DNA of 64,000 bases from JAPOXK01 sp965220315 (GCA_965220315.1 CBDCPP010000002.1:620001-684000), one strand, 5' to 3'. Shown: positions 36,535 to 45,536, numbered from the stretch's first letter. The notes: generated by a model not told the origin, from the letters alone. Program-made: numbers and translations.

Positions 36535-37452
36535 ATGGAGAAAGTTTGGGTACCGAGCGGCGGTGTGCGGGTGGCGGGAGATCTGGGCCTACCCGACGGC
36601 CTGTTGCCTGAGGAACGGCGGCCGGGGCTGGTGCTTGGGCACGGTTTCGGGGTTGTCAAGCAGTCACTGGCGACGGAAGCAGAGTTCTTCCGCCGCGCGG
36701 GATACGTCGTGCTCGCGATCGACTACCGCACCTTCGGCGCGAGCGAAGGCGAGCCGCGCGGGCAGCTCTTCCCGCTGAACCAAGTGGAGGACTTCCGCAA
36801 CGCTGTGAGCTATCTCCAGCACCGTCCCGAAGTGGACCCGGATCGCATCGGGATCTGGGGCGCCAGCTTTGGCGGGGCGGTGGTGATCTGGACTGCCGCC
36901 GTCGATCGCCGGGTCAAGGCGGTCGTGGCGGAGGTCCCGGTCGTAAACGGGCGGCGCTGGATGCAAGCACTGCTCACCAGCGCTGGCTGGGAGGAGCTGC
37001 AAGATCGGCTCGAAGCCGATCGGAAACGGCGCTACGAGACGGGCCAAAGCGAGCATGTTCCGCCGACGCAACGCGCTGGCGGTACCGGCATCATCCCTAT
37101 GGATGCGCGCACAATGCGCTTCTTCACGGACTATACGGAGAGAACCGGGAAGCCCCTACTGACTTCGGATCCGGAGATCACACTGGAGTCGATCGAAAAG
37201 GTGATCGAATTTAATCCCGAGAGTGTGATCCATCAGATCGCTCCGCGCCCGCTTCGCATCGTCACCACGGGTGGCTGGGACGTGATTCACTTGCTGGAGC
37301 ACATCCAAGACGCCTACAAGAAGGCGCGCGAACCGAAAAGCCTCGTGCTGGTTCCCTGCGGCGCTTATGACGTCTACCACGGTGATGGGCAGGCTGCGGC
37401 TTTGGATGCGGCGATCGAGACGTTCGCAGAGGCGATCCCCGTACACCTTTAG
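36535..37452 (+). CDS. Alpha/beta hydrolase (dienelactone hydrolase or acetylxylan-esterase-like)
   Basis: 305 residues, with GGAGGGG 10 bases upstream of ATG 36535. Fold landmarks: RPGLVLGHGFGVVKQSLATE (oxyanion hole), GYVVLAIDYRTFGASEGEP, DRIGIWGASFGGAVVIWTAA with nucleophile Ser in GASFGG, then PRPLRIVTTGGWDVIHLLEH and a candidate His in YDVYHGDG. This matches the peptidase S9/X-Pro or DUF1100-type hydrolases that act on small esters or amides. It follows the deacetylase by 29 bases and is probably in the same operon. It is convergent with the rhodanese gene, with about 150 bases between. Confidence 0.8.
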   Translation: MEKVWVPSGGVRVAGDLGLPDGLLPEERRPGLVLGHGFGVVKQSLATEAEFFRRAGYVVLAIDYRTFGASEGEPRGQLFPLNQVEDFRNAVSYLQHRPEVDPDRIGIWGASFGGAVVIWTAAVDRRVKAVVAEVPVVNGRRWMQALLTSAGWEELQDRLEADRKRRYETGQSEHVPPTQRAGGTGIIPMDARTMRFFTDYTERTGKPLLTSDPEITLESIEKVIEFNPESVIHQIAPRPLRIVTTGGWDVIHLLEHIQDAYKKAREPKSLVLVPCGAYDVYHGDGQAAALDAAIETFAEAIPVHL

Positions 37453-37602
37453 CTTCGCTCTAGACGCCGGAAGCTTGGATCGGTCGTCGCAACCGCGCGG
37501 GCTGCTTAATCGAACCCGCCCGTAACGCAGACAGCACAGCGCTGTTGGGGCTGGCACTGCGCCGCGAAGGACGGCGTCCGTTTTCGCGCGTGGACTGCCT
37601 TA

Positions 37603-39024
37603 TCAGACAGGCGGACTCTTCGAACGCTCGGACGAGGCCTCCACTGCGCACCCGCTCGCCAACCAGCCGTTATAGCCGCCTGCGAGATCGCTCAGCTGCG
37701 TAAAGCCGTGCGCCTGCAGAATGCTCGCCGCGATCGCCGACCGATACCCCCCCGCGCAGTAGAGTGCGACCTCGCGGTCGCGGGGGACCTCCCCGATCCG
37801 CTTTTCCAGCTGGCCGAGGGGTACATTGGCGCTGCCCGGAATGCGGCCTAGTTGGACCTCTCCTTCGCGCCGTACGTCCAACAAGTACGGATCATCCGTG
37901 TTCTGGATCCGCTCTCGCAGCGTCTCGGGAGCGTAGCGGGGAAAGTTGCGAAGTAGGTTGGGCCGCTCTCGCACCGCTGCCATCCCACCCGCCAGATAGC
38001 CGACGATGTTCTCGATTCCAACTCGCCCCATCCGCGTTACCGCCTCCATTTCCGTGTCCGGCTCGCCGATCAGGACGATTGGTCGTGCTCGGTCCAGCAA
38101 GGTCCCGGCCCAACTGGCGTATTGGCCGCCCAATCCGATGTTGATTGCCCCTGCGAGGTGTGCGGCCGCGAACTCTCCTGGATCTCGCATGTCGATGATT
38201 TGGGCGCCATCCTGCTGCGCTTGGAGCACGGCGCTCAGAGAATGGGGCCGCAGCTCCGTCGACAGAACTTCGTCCAGTCGCGCCCGCTCGCGGCGGTTGA
38301 AGTCGGCGTCATAAGCGAAGTAGTCGGGCGCTTCCGGCTGGTCGGCCGTGACCAGATGTATGAACGCCTCTTTGCTCATGGGCTGAAGCGCATAGTTGTA
38401 GCGACGCTGCACACCCAAAGGCGACGAAGTTTCCGAGCTCATGTTCTTGCCGCAAAGTGACCCGGCGCCGTGTCCCGGGTACACGATCGTCTCATCGGGC
38501 AGCGATAGCAGCTTGCCATGCAGCGAGTCGTAGAGTTGCCCTGCCAAATCGACGGCGGAGGTGCCAGGGGACGCCATCAGATCGGGGCGTCCAACATCAC
38601 CGATGAAGAGCGTGTCTCCCGTGAGCACTGCCCATGGCTCCTCGGGCGTGCCGAGGTCTCGTACCAAGATGCAAATCGCCTCAGGCGTGTGGCCCGGCGT
38701 TGCGAGGATCTCCAGGCGCACTTGTCCTAACGTGATCATGTCGCCGTCATGCAATGGGTCGAACGGGTAGTCCGCTTGGGCGCCCGCTCCCAAGCAGATC
38801 CGCGCACCCACTCGATCGCGGAGCTCGATATGCCCGGCTACGAAGTCAGCGTGGAAATGCGTGAGGATCACACGCTCGATCCGTAAGCCAAGGCGCTCCG
38901 CCTCCTCGACGTACTCGTCGATATCGCGACGCGGGTCGACGACTACTGCGGCGCCATTCTCTCGATCACCGATGAGGTAGGAGGCCTGCGCCAGACAGCC
39001 GAGATAGAATTGCTTGACAAACAT
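37603..39024 (-). CDS. Persulfide dioxygenase-type MBL protein with two rhodanese domains
   Basis: 473 residues. An ETHE1-like metallo-beta-lactamase domain (1 to about 235): MFVKQFYLGCLAQASYLIGD, LTHFHADFVAGHIELRDRVG, ATPGHTPEAICILVRD, LTGDTLFIGDVGRPDL and YPGHGAGSLCGKN. Two rhodanese domains follow: the first (IIDMRDPGEFAAAHLAGAIN, then PIVLIGEPDTE) has no Cys at the active loop; the second (YLLDVRREGEVQLGRIPGSA, then VALYCAGGYRSAIA) has it. Such fusions oxidise glutathione or low-molecular-weight persulfide to sulfite and move sulfane sulfur. GGAGAG precedes ATG 39024. It is downstream of the molybdoenzyme gene on the same strand, with an 82-base gap, which suggests that its sulfite is passed to that enzyme. 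Confidence 0.85.
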   Translation of the reverse strand: MFVKQFYLGCLAQASYLIGDRENGAAVVVDPRRDIDEYVEEAERLGLRIERVILTHFHADFVAGHIELRDRVGARICLGAGAQADYPFDPLHDGDMITLGQVRLEILATPGHTPEAICILVRDLGTPEEPWAVLTGDTLFIGDVGRPDLMASPGTSAVDLAGQLYDSLHGKLLSLPDETIVYPGHGAGSLCGKNMSSETSSPLGVQRRYNYALQPMSKEAFIHLVTADQPEAPDYFAYDADFNRRERARLDEVLSTELRPHSLSAVLQAQQDGAQIIDMRDPGEFAAAHLAGAINIGLGGQYASWAGTLLDRARPIVLIGEPDTEMEAVTRMGRVGIENIVGYLAGGMAAVRERPNLLRNFPRYAPETLRERIQNTDDPYLLDVRREGEVQLGRIPGSANVPLGQLEKRIGEVPRDREVALYCAGGYRSAIAASILQAHGFTQLSDLAGGYNGWLASGCAVEASSERSKSPPV

Positions 39025-39106
39025 CGCGACTCTCCTCTGCTGCCATGCACTGCGTCCCGGAGGATTTTAGCGCGGCTGTCCAACGACGCTGAACGGCCCG
39101 CTGGCG

Positions 39107-42022
39107 CTACGGCGTCGCGTCCCGTCGATATGCATCGGGATGTGGCTTGAGCGGCCGCAGGAGCCAGTACGGTCGGCGCTCGCGCTGGTCGGTCGGGGGA
39201 CGGGCCAAAGCGAGCCAGTCCTCATAGACGCGCCGTGCTGCTGCTTGGTCAACCTCAATCTCGCCGTACTCATCCTCCGTCGCACGACGCACCCGTACCT
39301 TCTGATGCCAGCAGTGCTGCCCGCTAATCGGATCGGGCTGCACGGGGAATGTGAGATTTTGGTGCACGCCTCCATCTGACCACCAGATCCGCGTGGAGTC
39401 TCGGTCGCCCTTGAAAGGACCGGCACCGTGACGGCGCCGCATCCGCCAGATGTCATCCTCTTGCTCGATCGATACCACGGCCGAATTCCAGCGATCGCTG
39501 CCATGATCCTCTTGCAAGCGCCAGCGACCCAAGTGGTGTGAGCAAGCGACGACCCCGGGGCGGAGCGCCTCCGTCACCCAGCAACGGTCGACGAATGCCC
39601 CGATCGCGGTTTCCACCCGGACCAGATCGCCACTCGTTACACCCACACGCGCGGCGTCCTGCGGGTGGATCCACACGGGGTTGATGTGGGCGAGTTCGTG
39701 CAGCCACTTCGCTCCATTGGTGCGGCTGTGGATCAGCGTCGGGAGGCGGAAAGTGGGAAGTAGGACGTATTCGTTCGCTGTGGTGTCGATCTGGGAGGGA
39801 TGGACTTGGCTTACGAGCATGGGTGATGCTTTTCGTTGCTCCGGCGTGAGCGGGTAGAAGGGGATCGCGAACTCGGGCCAGCCCCAGTCCTTTAGCGTCG
39901 ACGAAAAGAACTCGAGTTTGCCCGAGGGCGTGGGGAAACCCTGCACGGTGCTGCCGGATTCATCCACGATGCCGATCCGCACCCGCCCCTCCGCGTCCCG
40001 GAAGGGACCCGGAATTGGAGCGAAATTCACTTTGGGCGGCGGCTGCTCTGCCCAGAGTGCGTCATCATGCATGGTCGCCGCAGCGACGAGCGCAGCATCC
40101 ACGGGCTGCTCATGCAAGCGGTACACGTCCTTTGTCACTTCAAAGGCGCCACGCTCCCGCATGAACTGCAACGGTGACGCATCGACCGCGGCGGCCGCTT
40201 CCGGTAAGCCGGGGACAGAGTGCTCGAAGATCCAGCGGTAGTACTCCTCAATTGTGATTTGAGCGCCTGGCCGGTAGGGCGACGCGAAGTGGCGACGGAT
40301 CCCCAGCGCGCCGTCTGGATCGATCCGCCATGAAAGCTCGATCCAGAACTCATTCTCCTCCCACACCTCACCCACATTGCTGCCCAGCGTAGAGTCCACT
40401 GTCTCCCCGCGGTCCGCGCGCGCTACGCGCTGTACCGGCTGGCGGAAGCCGATCCATTGCGCCGCATGAGTCTCGTAGCTGTGCAGGTCGTGTCGCTCGG
40501 GGCCCAGTCCCATCGGCAACACGTAGTCGGCGTACTGTGCGCTCTCGTTCCAGACCGGCGTGAGCGCTGCGTGCAGACCAATGCGGCGCTCGTCGGATAG
40601 CAGATCGATCCAGGCGAATCCGTCCGGATTCGTCCAAACTGGGTTGTAGACACGCGTGAAATAGACGCCGATCCGTTGGTCCTGGGAGCGAAGCAGATGC
40701 GGCAACAGAAAGCTCAGCTCGAAGTGCGCCAGCGGCCAAGCGGCGGGCCAGAGCGTTTCGTTCCAGGTCTGCACCGGAGCCGGCATGCTGTGGGGTTGCG
40801 GTACGAACTTCGTCCACTGGTTGGGAAGCGTCCCCCCCTCGCTTCCCACTGATCCGGTGAGTACGTTCAGAAAAAAGAGGCAGCGAGCCACCATCCAGCC
40901 GCCTCGATTGCCCGCTGCGGCGTTGCGCCAGACGTGCGTCGCCAGCCCTGAGCCGGCAGCGGCTACCTCTTGCGCGATGGCCTTGAGTGTCTCCTCTTCG
41001 ACCCCGCACTCCTCGGCGGCGGCCGCGAACGTGTAGGGGGCGTAGAGTTCTGCGAGCAGCGACTTGAACGCGGCGAAGTCATCCACCGCGGGGATGGTGC
41101 GGATCTGCCCGTTCTTCTTGAGGACGGCAAGGTAGGCGTGCTCCTTGAGCAGCTGGCGCCAGTTCGTCCAGCGGCGCACGAACTCCCAGTCGCATAGGTC
41201 TTCCTGGATCAGAAAGCTAGCGATCGCGAGAAGCAGCGCCGCTTCCGTGCCCGGCGAAGGCGCGAGCCAGTAGTCGGCTTTCGCGGCTGAGTTGGAGAGG
41301 CGCGTGTCGATCACGCAGAGCTTCGCCCGACCACTCACTTGTGCGTCGATGATCCGCTGCGCTTGGGGATTGAAGTAGTGTCCCGCTTCCAAGTGAGCAC
41401 TGAGCATTAGCAAGAAGCGCGCCTGCTCGTGATCGGGCATCGGGCGGTCCATCCCCATCCAAAAGGCGTAGCCTGCGCGTGCGGCGGCAGAGCAGACGTT
41501 CGTGTGAGAGTTGTGTCCGTCGACGCCCCAAGTCGCCAGTACCCGCTCTGTGTAGAGGTCCTCTCCGGGCCGCCCGACGTGGTAGACGACCTGGTCGCGG
41601 CGGCCGGCCAGCAGCTCGTCTCGGATCCGCGCCGCGAGATCGTCTAACGCGGCCTCCCACGTGACGCGCTCCCACTGCCCCGATCCGCGCGGCCCGACGC
41701 GCCGGAGGGGATAGAGAATGCGATCCGGATTCTGCACTTGGGCGAGCGTGGCGGGACCCTTGGCGCAGTTGCGGCCGCGGCTCGCTGGGTGCAGCGGGTG
41801 TCCCTCCAGTTTGGCGATCGCGCCCGTCGACTTTTCGACGAATGCCACCAATCCGCAAGCCGCCTCGCAGTTGAAACAGACGGTGGGCACTACCTGGTAA
41901 GCGCGCTCCTTCCGCTCAGGCCAGGCGCGCGCGTCCCATTCGGTCCAGTGCTTCCAATCGGCGAACTCCGGTCCAGCGCGCAAGGCGCCGTCACGGGGCG
42001 AAGGAGCGGGGTCACTCGTCAT
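39107..42022 (-). CDS. Molybdopterin oxidoreductase catalytic subunit (DMSO-reductase family, SoeA/PsrA-like)
   Basis: 971 residues; GAGGAG lies 7 bases before ATG 42022. Fe-S site TVCFNCEAACGLVAFVEK with a fourth Cys at RGRNCAKGPATL binds one [4Fe-4S]; the likely Mo ligand is Cys in TNVCSAAARAGYAFWMGM. Further marks are CVIDTRLSNSAAKADYWLAP and, at the C-terminus, the cofactor-binding domain ARVGVTSGDLVRVETAIG. There is no Tat signal at the N-terminus, so the enzyme is probably cytoplasmic, as in SoeABC sulfite dehydrogenase, rather than periplasmic as in PsrA or PhsA. The FeS-NrfD gene is 24 bases upstream and the persulfide dioxygenase gene follows. Sulfite oxidation is the favoured role; polysulfide or another oxyanion is possible. 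Confidence 0.8.
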   Translation of the reverse strand: MTSDPAPSPRDGALRAGPEFADWKHWTEWDARAWPERKERAYQVVPTVCFNCEAACGLVAFVEKSTGAIAKLEGHPLHPASRGRNCAKGPATLAQVQNPDRILYPLRRVGPRGSGQWERVTWEAALDDLAARIRDELLAGRRDQVVYHVGRPGEDLYTERVLATWGVDGHNSHTNVCSAAARAGYAFWMGMDRPMPDHEQARFLLMLSAHLEAGHYFNPQAQRIIDAQVSGRAKLCVIDTRLSNSAAKADYWLAPSPGTEAALLLAIASFLIQEDLCDWEFVRRWTNWRQLLKEHAYLAVLKKNGQIRTIPAVDDFAAFKSLLAELYAPYTFAAAAEECGVEEETLKAIAQEVAAAGSGLATHVWRNAAAGNRGGWMVARCLFFLNVLTGSVGSEGGTLPNQWTKFVPQPHSMPAPVQTWNETLWPAAWPLAHFELSFLLPHLLRSQDQRIGVYFTRVYNPVWTNPDGFAWIDLLSDERRIGLHAALTPVWNESAQYADYVLPMGLGPERHDLHSYETHAAQWIGFRQPVQRVARADRGETVDSTLGSNVGEVWEENEFWIELSWRIDPDGALGIRRHFASPYRPGAQITIEEYYRWIFEHSVPGLPEAAAAVDASPLQFMRERGAFEVTKDVYRLHEQPVDAALVAAATMHDDALWAEQPPPKVNFAPIPGPFRDAEGRVRIGIVDESGSTVQGFPTPSGKLEFFSSTLKDWGWPEFAIPFYPLTPEQRKASPMLVSQVHPSQIDTTANEYVLLPTFRLPTLIHSRTNGAKWLHELAHINPVWIHPQDAARVGVTSGDLVRVETAIGAFVDRCWVTEALRPGVVACSHHLGRWRLQEDHGSDRWNSAVVSIEQEDDIWRMRRRHGAGPFKGDRDSTRIWWSDGGVHQNLTFPVQPDPISGQHCWHQKVRVRRATEDEYGEIEVDQAAARRVYEDWLALARPPTDQRERRPYWLLRPLKPHPDAYRRDATP

Positions 42023-42046
42023 CGTGTTGCTCCTCGATCAAATCGC

Positions 42047-43576
42047 TCATGCCAGCGGGACGGACTGTCCCGCTTGGACGTGCGCGTGCTCATAGACGCC
42101 GATCGCCGCGATCACGACCCCCGCCGCTACGTACGCCGCGACGGGCTCTGCGATCGCCAAACTCACGACGGCCAGTCCGATTCCCACCGCAATACCGCCC
42201 GATGCCAGCCACACCCAGCCTTTGAGGCGACCGCGTCGCAGCGCCTGCAGCGCCGCGCGACTCTCGGCTTTGTGTTGGGACAGCACGAACTCACTGGCGA
42301 TCAGTGCCGTGTGCAAGACCGATCCGGCGAGCAAAATCCCTACGAACACGCGCAAGTCAGACCAAGGAAGCTGCACCGCGCTCTCTACGAGCACGAGGAC
42401 CGCCGCCCCGATCACGGCTGCTTGCACGAGGAAGTACAAGGGAAGCAGCGGGTTCTGCCAGAGCTGGCACCCTTTGCTGTCGCGGAAGAGGAACGCCGTG
42501 TAGCCGGCGAGCGACAGCGCGAGCGGAAGCAGCACCCAACCGGCCACCGTGGCTAAGAGGCTGGAATCAACCAACCCGGCGATCAAGAACAAGCCAACGC
42601 CTGCGGAGGTCAACAGGAGCGCGACGCCGCCCCGTACGAGCCACGAGCGCCAATGCGGCTGCAACAGCATGAGGTAGAAGCGTTCCGGGTGCGTGAGATC
42701 CGCCACCAACAATGCGACGGTGAGCACTAATCCTGCGGCGGCGATCGCTGCAAGGGTGAGTATCCACTCTGGACGCTCGATTGCCATGCCGAGCGCCAAG
42801 AACGGCCACAACAGGAACGGGCCGGCAGCCACCGCTTTCGTCCAAGTGTAGGCGGAGATCTGCCAGCCCCAGGGCGCCGCGCGCGCACCGCCGTCGCCCA
42901 TCATTACCGCGGCTTGCGTGATGGTGGTCCCGATCGGCCGCTCGGTCGCCGTGCGCGGACGGTTCGCATCCGTGATCAGCGGATCAAGCCCGCGACCGTT
43001 CCCGCCGCTATAGAACAACTTCGGATGCGTGCCGCGTTCCGGCTTGCGCACACGCAGATCGCGATCCCGCAGGTAAGGGCTCAGCGCAGCGGATGGACGC
43101 CGCCGGTCTCCCACGATGATCGCTTCCGTGGGGCAGATGGAGACGCACGCGGGCTCGAGCCCGCGGTCGATGCGGTGCGCGCAGAAGTTACATTTCTCCG
43201 CGCTCTGCGATACCGGATCGATGTAGATCGCGTCGTACGGACAGGCATTGAGACAGGCCTTGCAGCCGATGCAGATGGCCCGGTCGAAATCGACGATGCC
43301 GTCGGGCCGACGGTACATCGCCCGCGTGGGGCAAACACTGGTGCAGGGCGCATCCTCACATTGGTTGCAGCGGGTGACTTGGAAGGTTCGCGCTACATCG
43401 GGGAACCGTCCACTCTCGACCTCTTTGACGAAGGTGCGATGGACGCCCAGGGGGACATCGTTCTCGGCTTTGCAGGCGACGCTGCACGCATGGCAGCCGA
43501 TGCAGCGCTCTTGATCGATGATCTTGACCCACATGGGGGGGTCTGCAACAGGCGTGAGGCCCTTGATCGTGGCCAA
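42047..43576 (-). CDS. Fused four-cluster ferredoxin and NrfD/DmsC-type membrane subunit
   Basis: 509 residues from TTG 43576, with GAGGA 7 bases upstream. The first roughly 190 residues carry four Cys clusters of the DmsB/PsrB type: CIGCHACSVACKAEN, CNQCEDAPCTSVCP, CIGCKACLNACP and CNFCAHR with CVSICP. After a linker (about 190-240) come some eight to nine hydrophobic segments (AAGPFLLWPFLALGMAIE, WILTLAAIAAAGLVLTVALL, VLLPLALSLAGYTAFLF, AAYVAAGVVIAAIGV) of the NrfD/DmsC quinone-binding kind. These are normally two proteins; here they are one chain. It would pass electrons between the molybdoenzyme and the quinone pool. Confidence 0.85.
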   Translation of the reverse strand: MATIKGLTPVADPPMWVKIIDQERCIGCHACSVACKAENDVPLGVHRTFVKEVESGRFPDVARTFQVTRCNQCEDAPCTSVCPTRAMYRRPDGIVDFDRAICIGCKACLNACPYDAIYIDPVSQSAEKCNFCAHRIDRGLEPACVSICPTEAIIVGDRRRPSAALSPYLRDRDLRVRKPERGTHPKLFYSGGNGRGLDPLITDANRPRTATERPIGTTITQAAVMMGDGGARAAPWGWQISAYTWTKAVAAGPFLLWPFLALGMAIERPEWILTLAAIAAAGLVLTVALLVADLTHPERFYLMLLQPHWRSWLVRGGVALLLTSAGVGLFLIAGLVDSSLLATVAGWVLLPLALSLAGYTAFLFRDSKGCQLWQNPLLPLYFLVQAAVIGAAVLVLVESAVQLPWSDLRVFVGILLAGSVLHTALIASEFVLSQHKAESRAALQALRRGRLKGWVWLASGGIAVGIGLAVVSLAIAEPVAAYVAAGVVIAAIGVYEHAHVQAGQSVPLA

Positions 43577-43818
43577 TCCGTTTCCTCACAGCTCCGCGCA
43601 GTTCAGGCCGGTGACCGCAGGGTCGGCGATTCTCAATCGGCGACCAGAAGCGTAGCAGCCGTCCCCAGCGGTGGCGGCGTCTCTTGCGTCCGTACCGGAT
43701 CGGTGCGCCGCTCCCGCCCCGCGTTCCCAATACGTCTACGCTGGAGCAGCAGCCCGTGCAAGCAAGGGATCGGACGGGCTGCTGATGTCGATTCTCCGGT
43801 CCAGGGGATCTTCGCGAC

Positions 43819-43856
43819 ACCCCTAGCCGGATTTCCCTGGAAGCCTAGGGGTTTTT
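43819..43856 (+). terminator. Intrinsic terminator-like hairpin between divergent genes
   Basis: Arms ACCCCTAG (43819-43826) and CTAGGGGT (43845-43852) with an 18-base loop, followed by a T run at 43852-43856. The T run marks it as a plus-strand terminator, although no plus-strand gene ends just before it. It may insulate the downstream plus-strand gene from read-through, or end an antisense or leader RNA. Confidence 0.5.
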
Positions 43857-44050
43857 CCGCATATCCCCCTGTTGCCGAAGGGCGCTCGCGGTCCACTGAG
43901 CGGGCCATTACGGAGCGGCATCGCGCGCGACGCGACCCCTCGCCGCGCGCCCTCTCAATCCGTATCGCACCGCCTCCCTCAAGTGCGAGTAGTACGGGCA
44001 ATCCATCCCTGTGACCGCCCTGCTTGAGATCAACCGTCCGAATTTTGGTA

Positions 44051-44056
44051 TATAAT
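44051..44056 (+). promoter_or_regulatory. Candidate -10 box TATAAT for the DUF5343-type gene
   Basis: A perfect TATAAT within an AT-rich stretch about 135 bases upstream of ATG 44191. TTGAGA lies 21 bases upstream, slightly far for a -35. The palindrome at 44099-44113 is downstream of it, where a repressor could block transcription. Confidence 0.45.
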
Positions 44057-44098
44057 GTGGCATATGTCCGTTGGTGTCCTTGACACCCATGGCAGTGT

Positions 44099-44113
44099 TT
44101 TATACCGTATAAA
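44099..44113. promoter_or_regulatory. Operator-like palindrome TTTATAC-C-GTATAAA
   Basis: Perfect 7-base arms around a central C, between the candidate -10 box and the coding start at 44191. The size and AT-rich form fit a dimeric regulator site, but no regulator gene is adjacent, so the assignment is a guess from position and symmetry. Confidence 0.4.
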
Positions 44114-44190
44114 TTAGTCTGGCACAGAGTCATAGACGGATTGATCGTCCGAATCACTGAATCATTGCCAAAGAAGGGAATTCCGGTCCA

Positions 44191-44898
44191 ATGGAAGCAC
44201 TATCGCAACGAGAGGCTAAGGCGCTCACCCCGATGTACGTCTCATTCTCGACTTTCCAAACCTTCCTTGACTGGCTCCAAGGAATGCAACCTGTCCCAAG
44301 TCAAATCGACCGCTCTCTGTGGTCGACCAAATTCTCCGGGGCCACCGGCCCACAACTCATGGCTGGACTCCGAGTCCTGGGATTGCTCGATCAAGAGCAG
44401 CCGACAGCTGACCTACAAGGGTTAGTGCAAGCCAATAGGGATGAACGCAAGAGGTTGTTGGGCGACATGCTACGAAGGGCCTACGGAGCTGAGTTCTGCG
44501 ACAACCTCGCCACGATGACGCCCAAAATGGTTGATGATCGACTGCGTGAACTCGGTACTACTGATGCCACGCATAGGAAGGCTCTCAGCTTCTTCGTCAA
44601 TACGGCCAAGGAGGCCGAACTCTCGATGTCGTCTGCAGTTGCCAAACGCGCACGCAAACGTCCACTCGGAGCTGGCGCGAAACACCGGCAGAAGTCGAAG
44701 ACGCTGTCGAAATCCTCGGAGGCCGGACCCTCTGGAAGCGACGATGGCGAGGGGCCGTCGCCTCGGTCTATGGATACGCTCAAGATCCAGTACATCGAAA
44801 TGTTGATGGGGAAAGCAGAGGATCTTGGTGACGGTGAGTTGTACGACCGGATCGAGAAGCTGCTCGGCTTCCAAGAGGACAACGATGGCGATGGGTAA
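44191..44898 (+). CDS. DUF5343-type protein
   Basis: 235 residues. The N-terminal two thirds follow the DUF5343 pattern: YVSFSTFQTFLDWLQGMQPV, then QIDRSLWSTKFSGATGPQLM and LMAGLRVLGLLDQEQ, with a later KALSFFVNTAKEAELSMSSA. The middle (KRARKRPLGAGAKHRQKSKT) is basic and low-complexity; the C-terminus (TLKIQYIEMLMGKAEDLGDG) is a helical tail. DUF5343 proteins look like winged-helix DNA-binding proteins and are often in accessory or defence-linked regions, but no activity is established. GC is lower than in flanking metabolic genes. It is followed by a hairpin and two small genes on the same strand. Confidence 0.75.
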   Translation: MEALSQREAKALTPMYVSFSTFQTFLDWLQGMQPVPSQIDRSLWSTKFSGATGPQLMAGLRVLGLLDQEQPTADLQGLVQANRDERKRLLGDMLRRAYGAEFCDNLATMTPKMVDDRLRELGTTDATHRKALSFFVNTAKEAELSMSSAVAKRARKRPLGAGAKHRQKSKTLSKSSEAGPSGSDDGEGPSPRSMDTLKIQYIEMLMGKAEDLGDGELYDRIEKLLGFQEDNDGDG

Positions 44899-45030
44899 GC
44901 AAAGAGCCGAGATCGCAAGGTCTTCGGCGTGTCGCACAGTGCGGCTAGTTACCGCCTAGGTCACGCGCTGAGGGAGCTGGATGTGGAGGCCGAAAATGAC
45001 GAAATAGCTGATGATTCCAGAGACAACGAA

Positions 45031-45054
45031 CGGGAGTGGCGGCCACCACTCCCG
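45031..45054 (+). terminator. Hairpin after the DUF5343-type gene
   Basis: Arms CGGGAGTGG and CCACTCCCG with the loop CGGCCA, about 130 bases after the stop at 44898. There is no T run, so it is either a Rho-independent terminator lacking a U tract, an attenuator, or an RNA-stability element in front of the small gene at 45180. Confidence 0.4.
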
Positions 45055-45179
45055 CTCGCAATCCAGCGTCGCACCATCGGATGGTTGGACAACTGGAGCC
45101 TGTTAAGGCGCTCCATTATTGGCCAGTCTTCTGGCGCACTGTCAACTACCAGATCCGCGACTTTCAGAAAGACAAGGTA

Positions 45180-45506
45180 ATGGAAACAAAAGAGACGCCA
45201 TACGAGTTCGACGGAGAGAAATTCTTCGTTGACGACAAACCAGGAGTGTGCGCAGCTACGGTGACGGATCAGTACGGCAAAACCGCGACAATCTCCGTTT
45301 CGATAACTTCACATCGCAAGTATTACGTCTCAACAGAAGGCTCTGCGGCCGGTGCGCAGACCGAGGAAGAGGCTCTCGATGCCGCGTGCAGGGCTCTAAT
45401 CCGCTCTCGTGATTTGCCTACGAAGGAATCTGCCTGCGAAGACCTCCACAAATTCATCCAGTCTCTCCAGGGGGTACCTCAGCCCTCTGAGATCAAATCC
45501 GCCTAG
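45180..45506 (+). CDS. Small hypothetical protein
   Basis: 108 residues from ATG 45180; AAGG lies close upstream, and the frame is open a further 48 codons with no site. The sequence is polar and natural in composition: PYEFDGEKFFVDDKPGVCAA, TISVSITSHRKYYVSTEG and EEEALDAACRALIRSRDLPT. A short beta-rich N-terminal part and a helical C-terminal part suggest a small globular domain. It has no match I can name. It sits 30 bases before another small gene in the same direction. Confidence 0.5.
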   Translation: METKETPYEFDGEKFFVDDKPGVCAATVTDQYGKTATISVSITSHRKYYVSTEGSAAGAQTEEEALDAACRALIRSRDLPTKESACEDLHKFIQSLQGVPQPSEIKSA

Positions 45507-45536
45507 CACGAAGCCAGGCCAGAAGGAAACTTATCC

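Larger units (their letters stand above)
43577..44190. promoter_or_regulatory. Divergent intergenic region with strong hairpins
   Basis: About 610 bases between the FeS-NrfD gene (minus) and the DUF5343-type gene (plus), with no convincing gene. It holds a perfect 11-bp stem at 43747-43757/43774-43784 (CAGCAGCCCGT with a 16-base loop), a terminator-like hairpin at 43819-43856, a TATAAT at 44051-44056 and a palindrome at 44099-44113. Base composition becomes AT-rich at 44030-44140. The first hairpin would lie in the leader of the molybdoenzyme operon transcript. Confidence 0.5.

Noticed and set aside
43633..44157. 174-codon minus-strand frame upstream of the FeS-NrfD gene
   Set aside because: Covers promoter-like and hairpin sequence, no family marks, Arg-rich; more likely untranslated leader.
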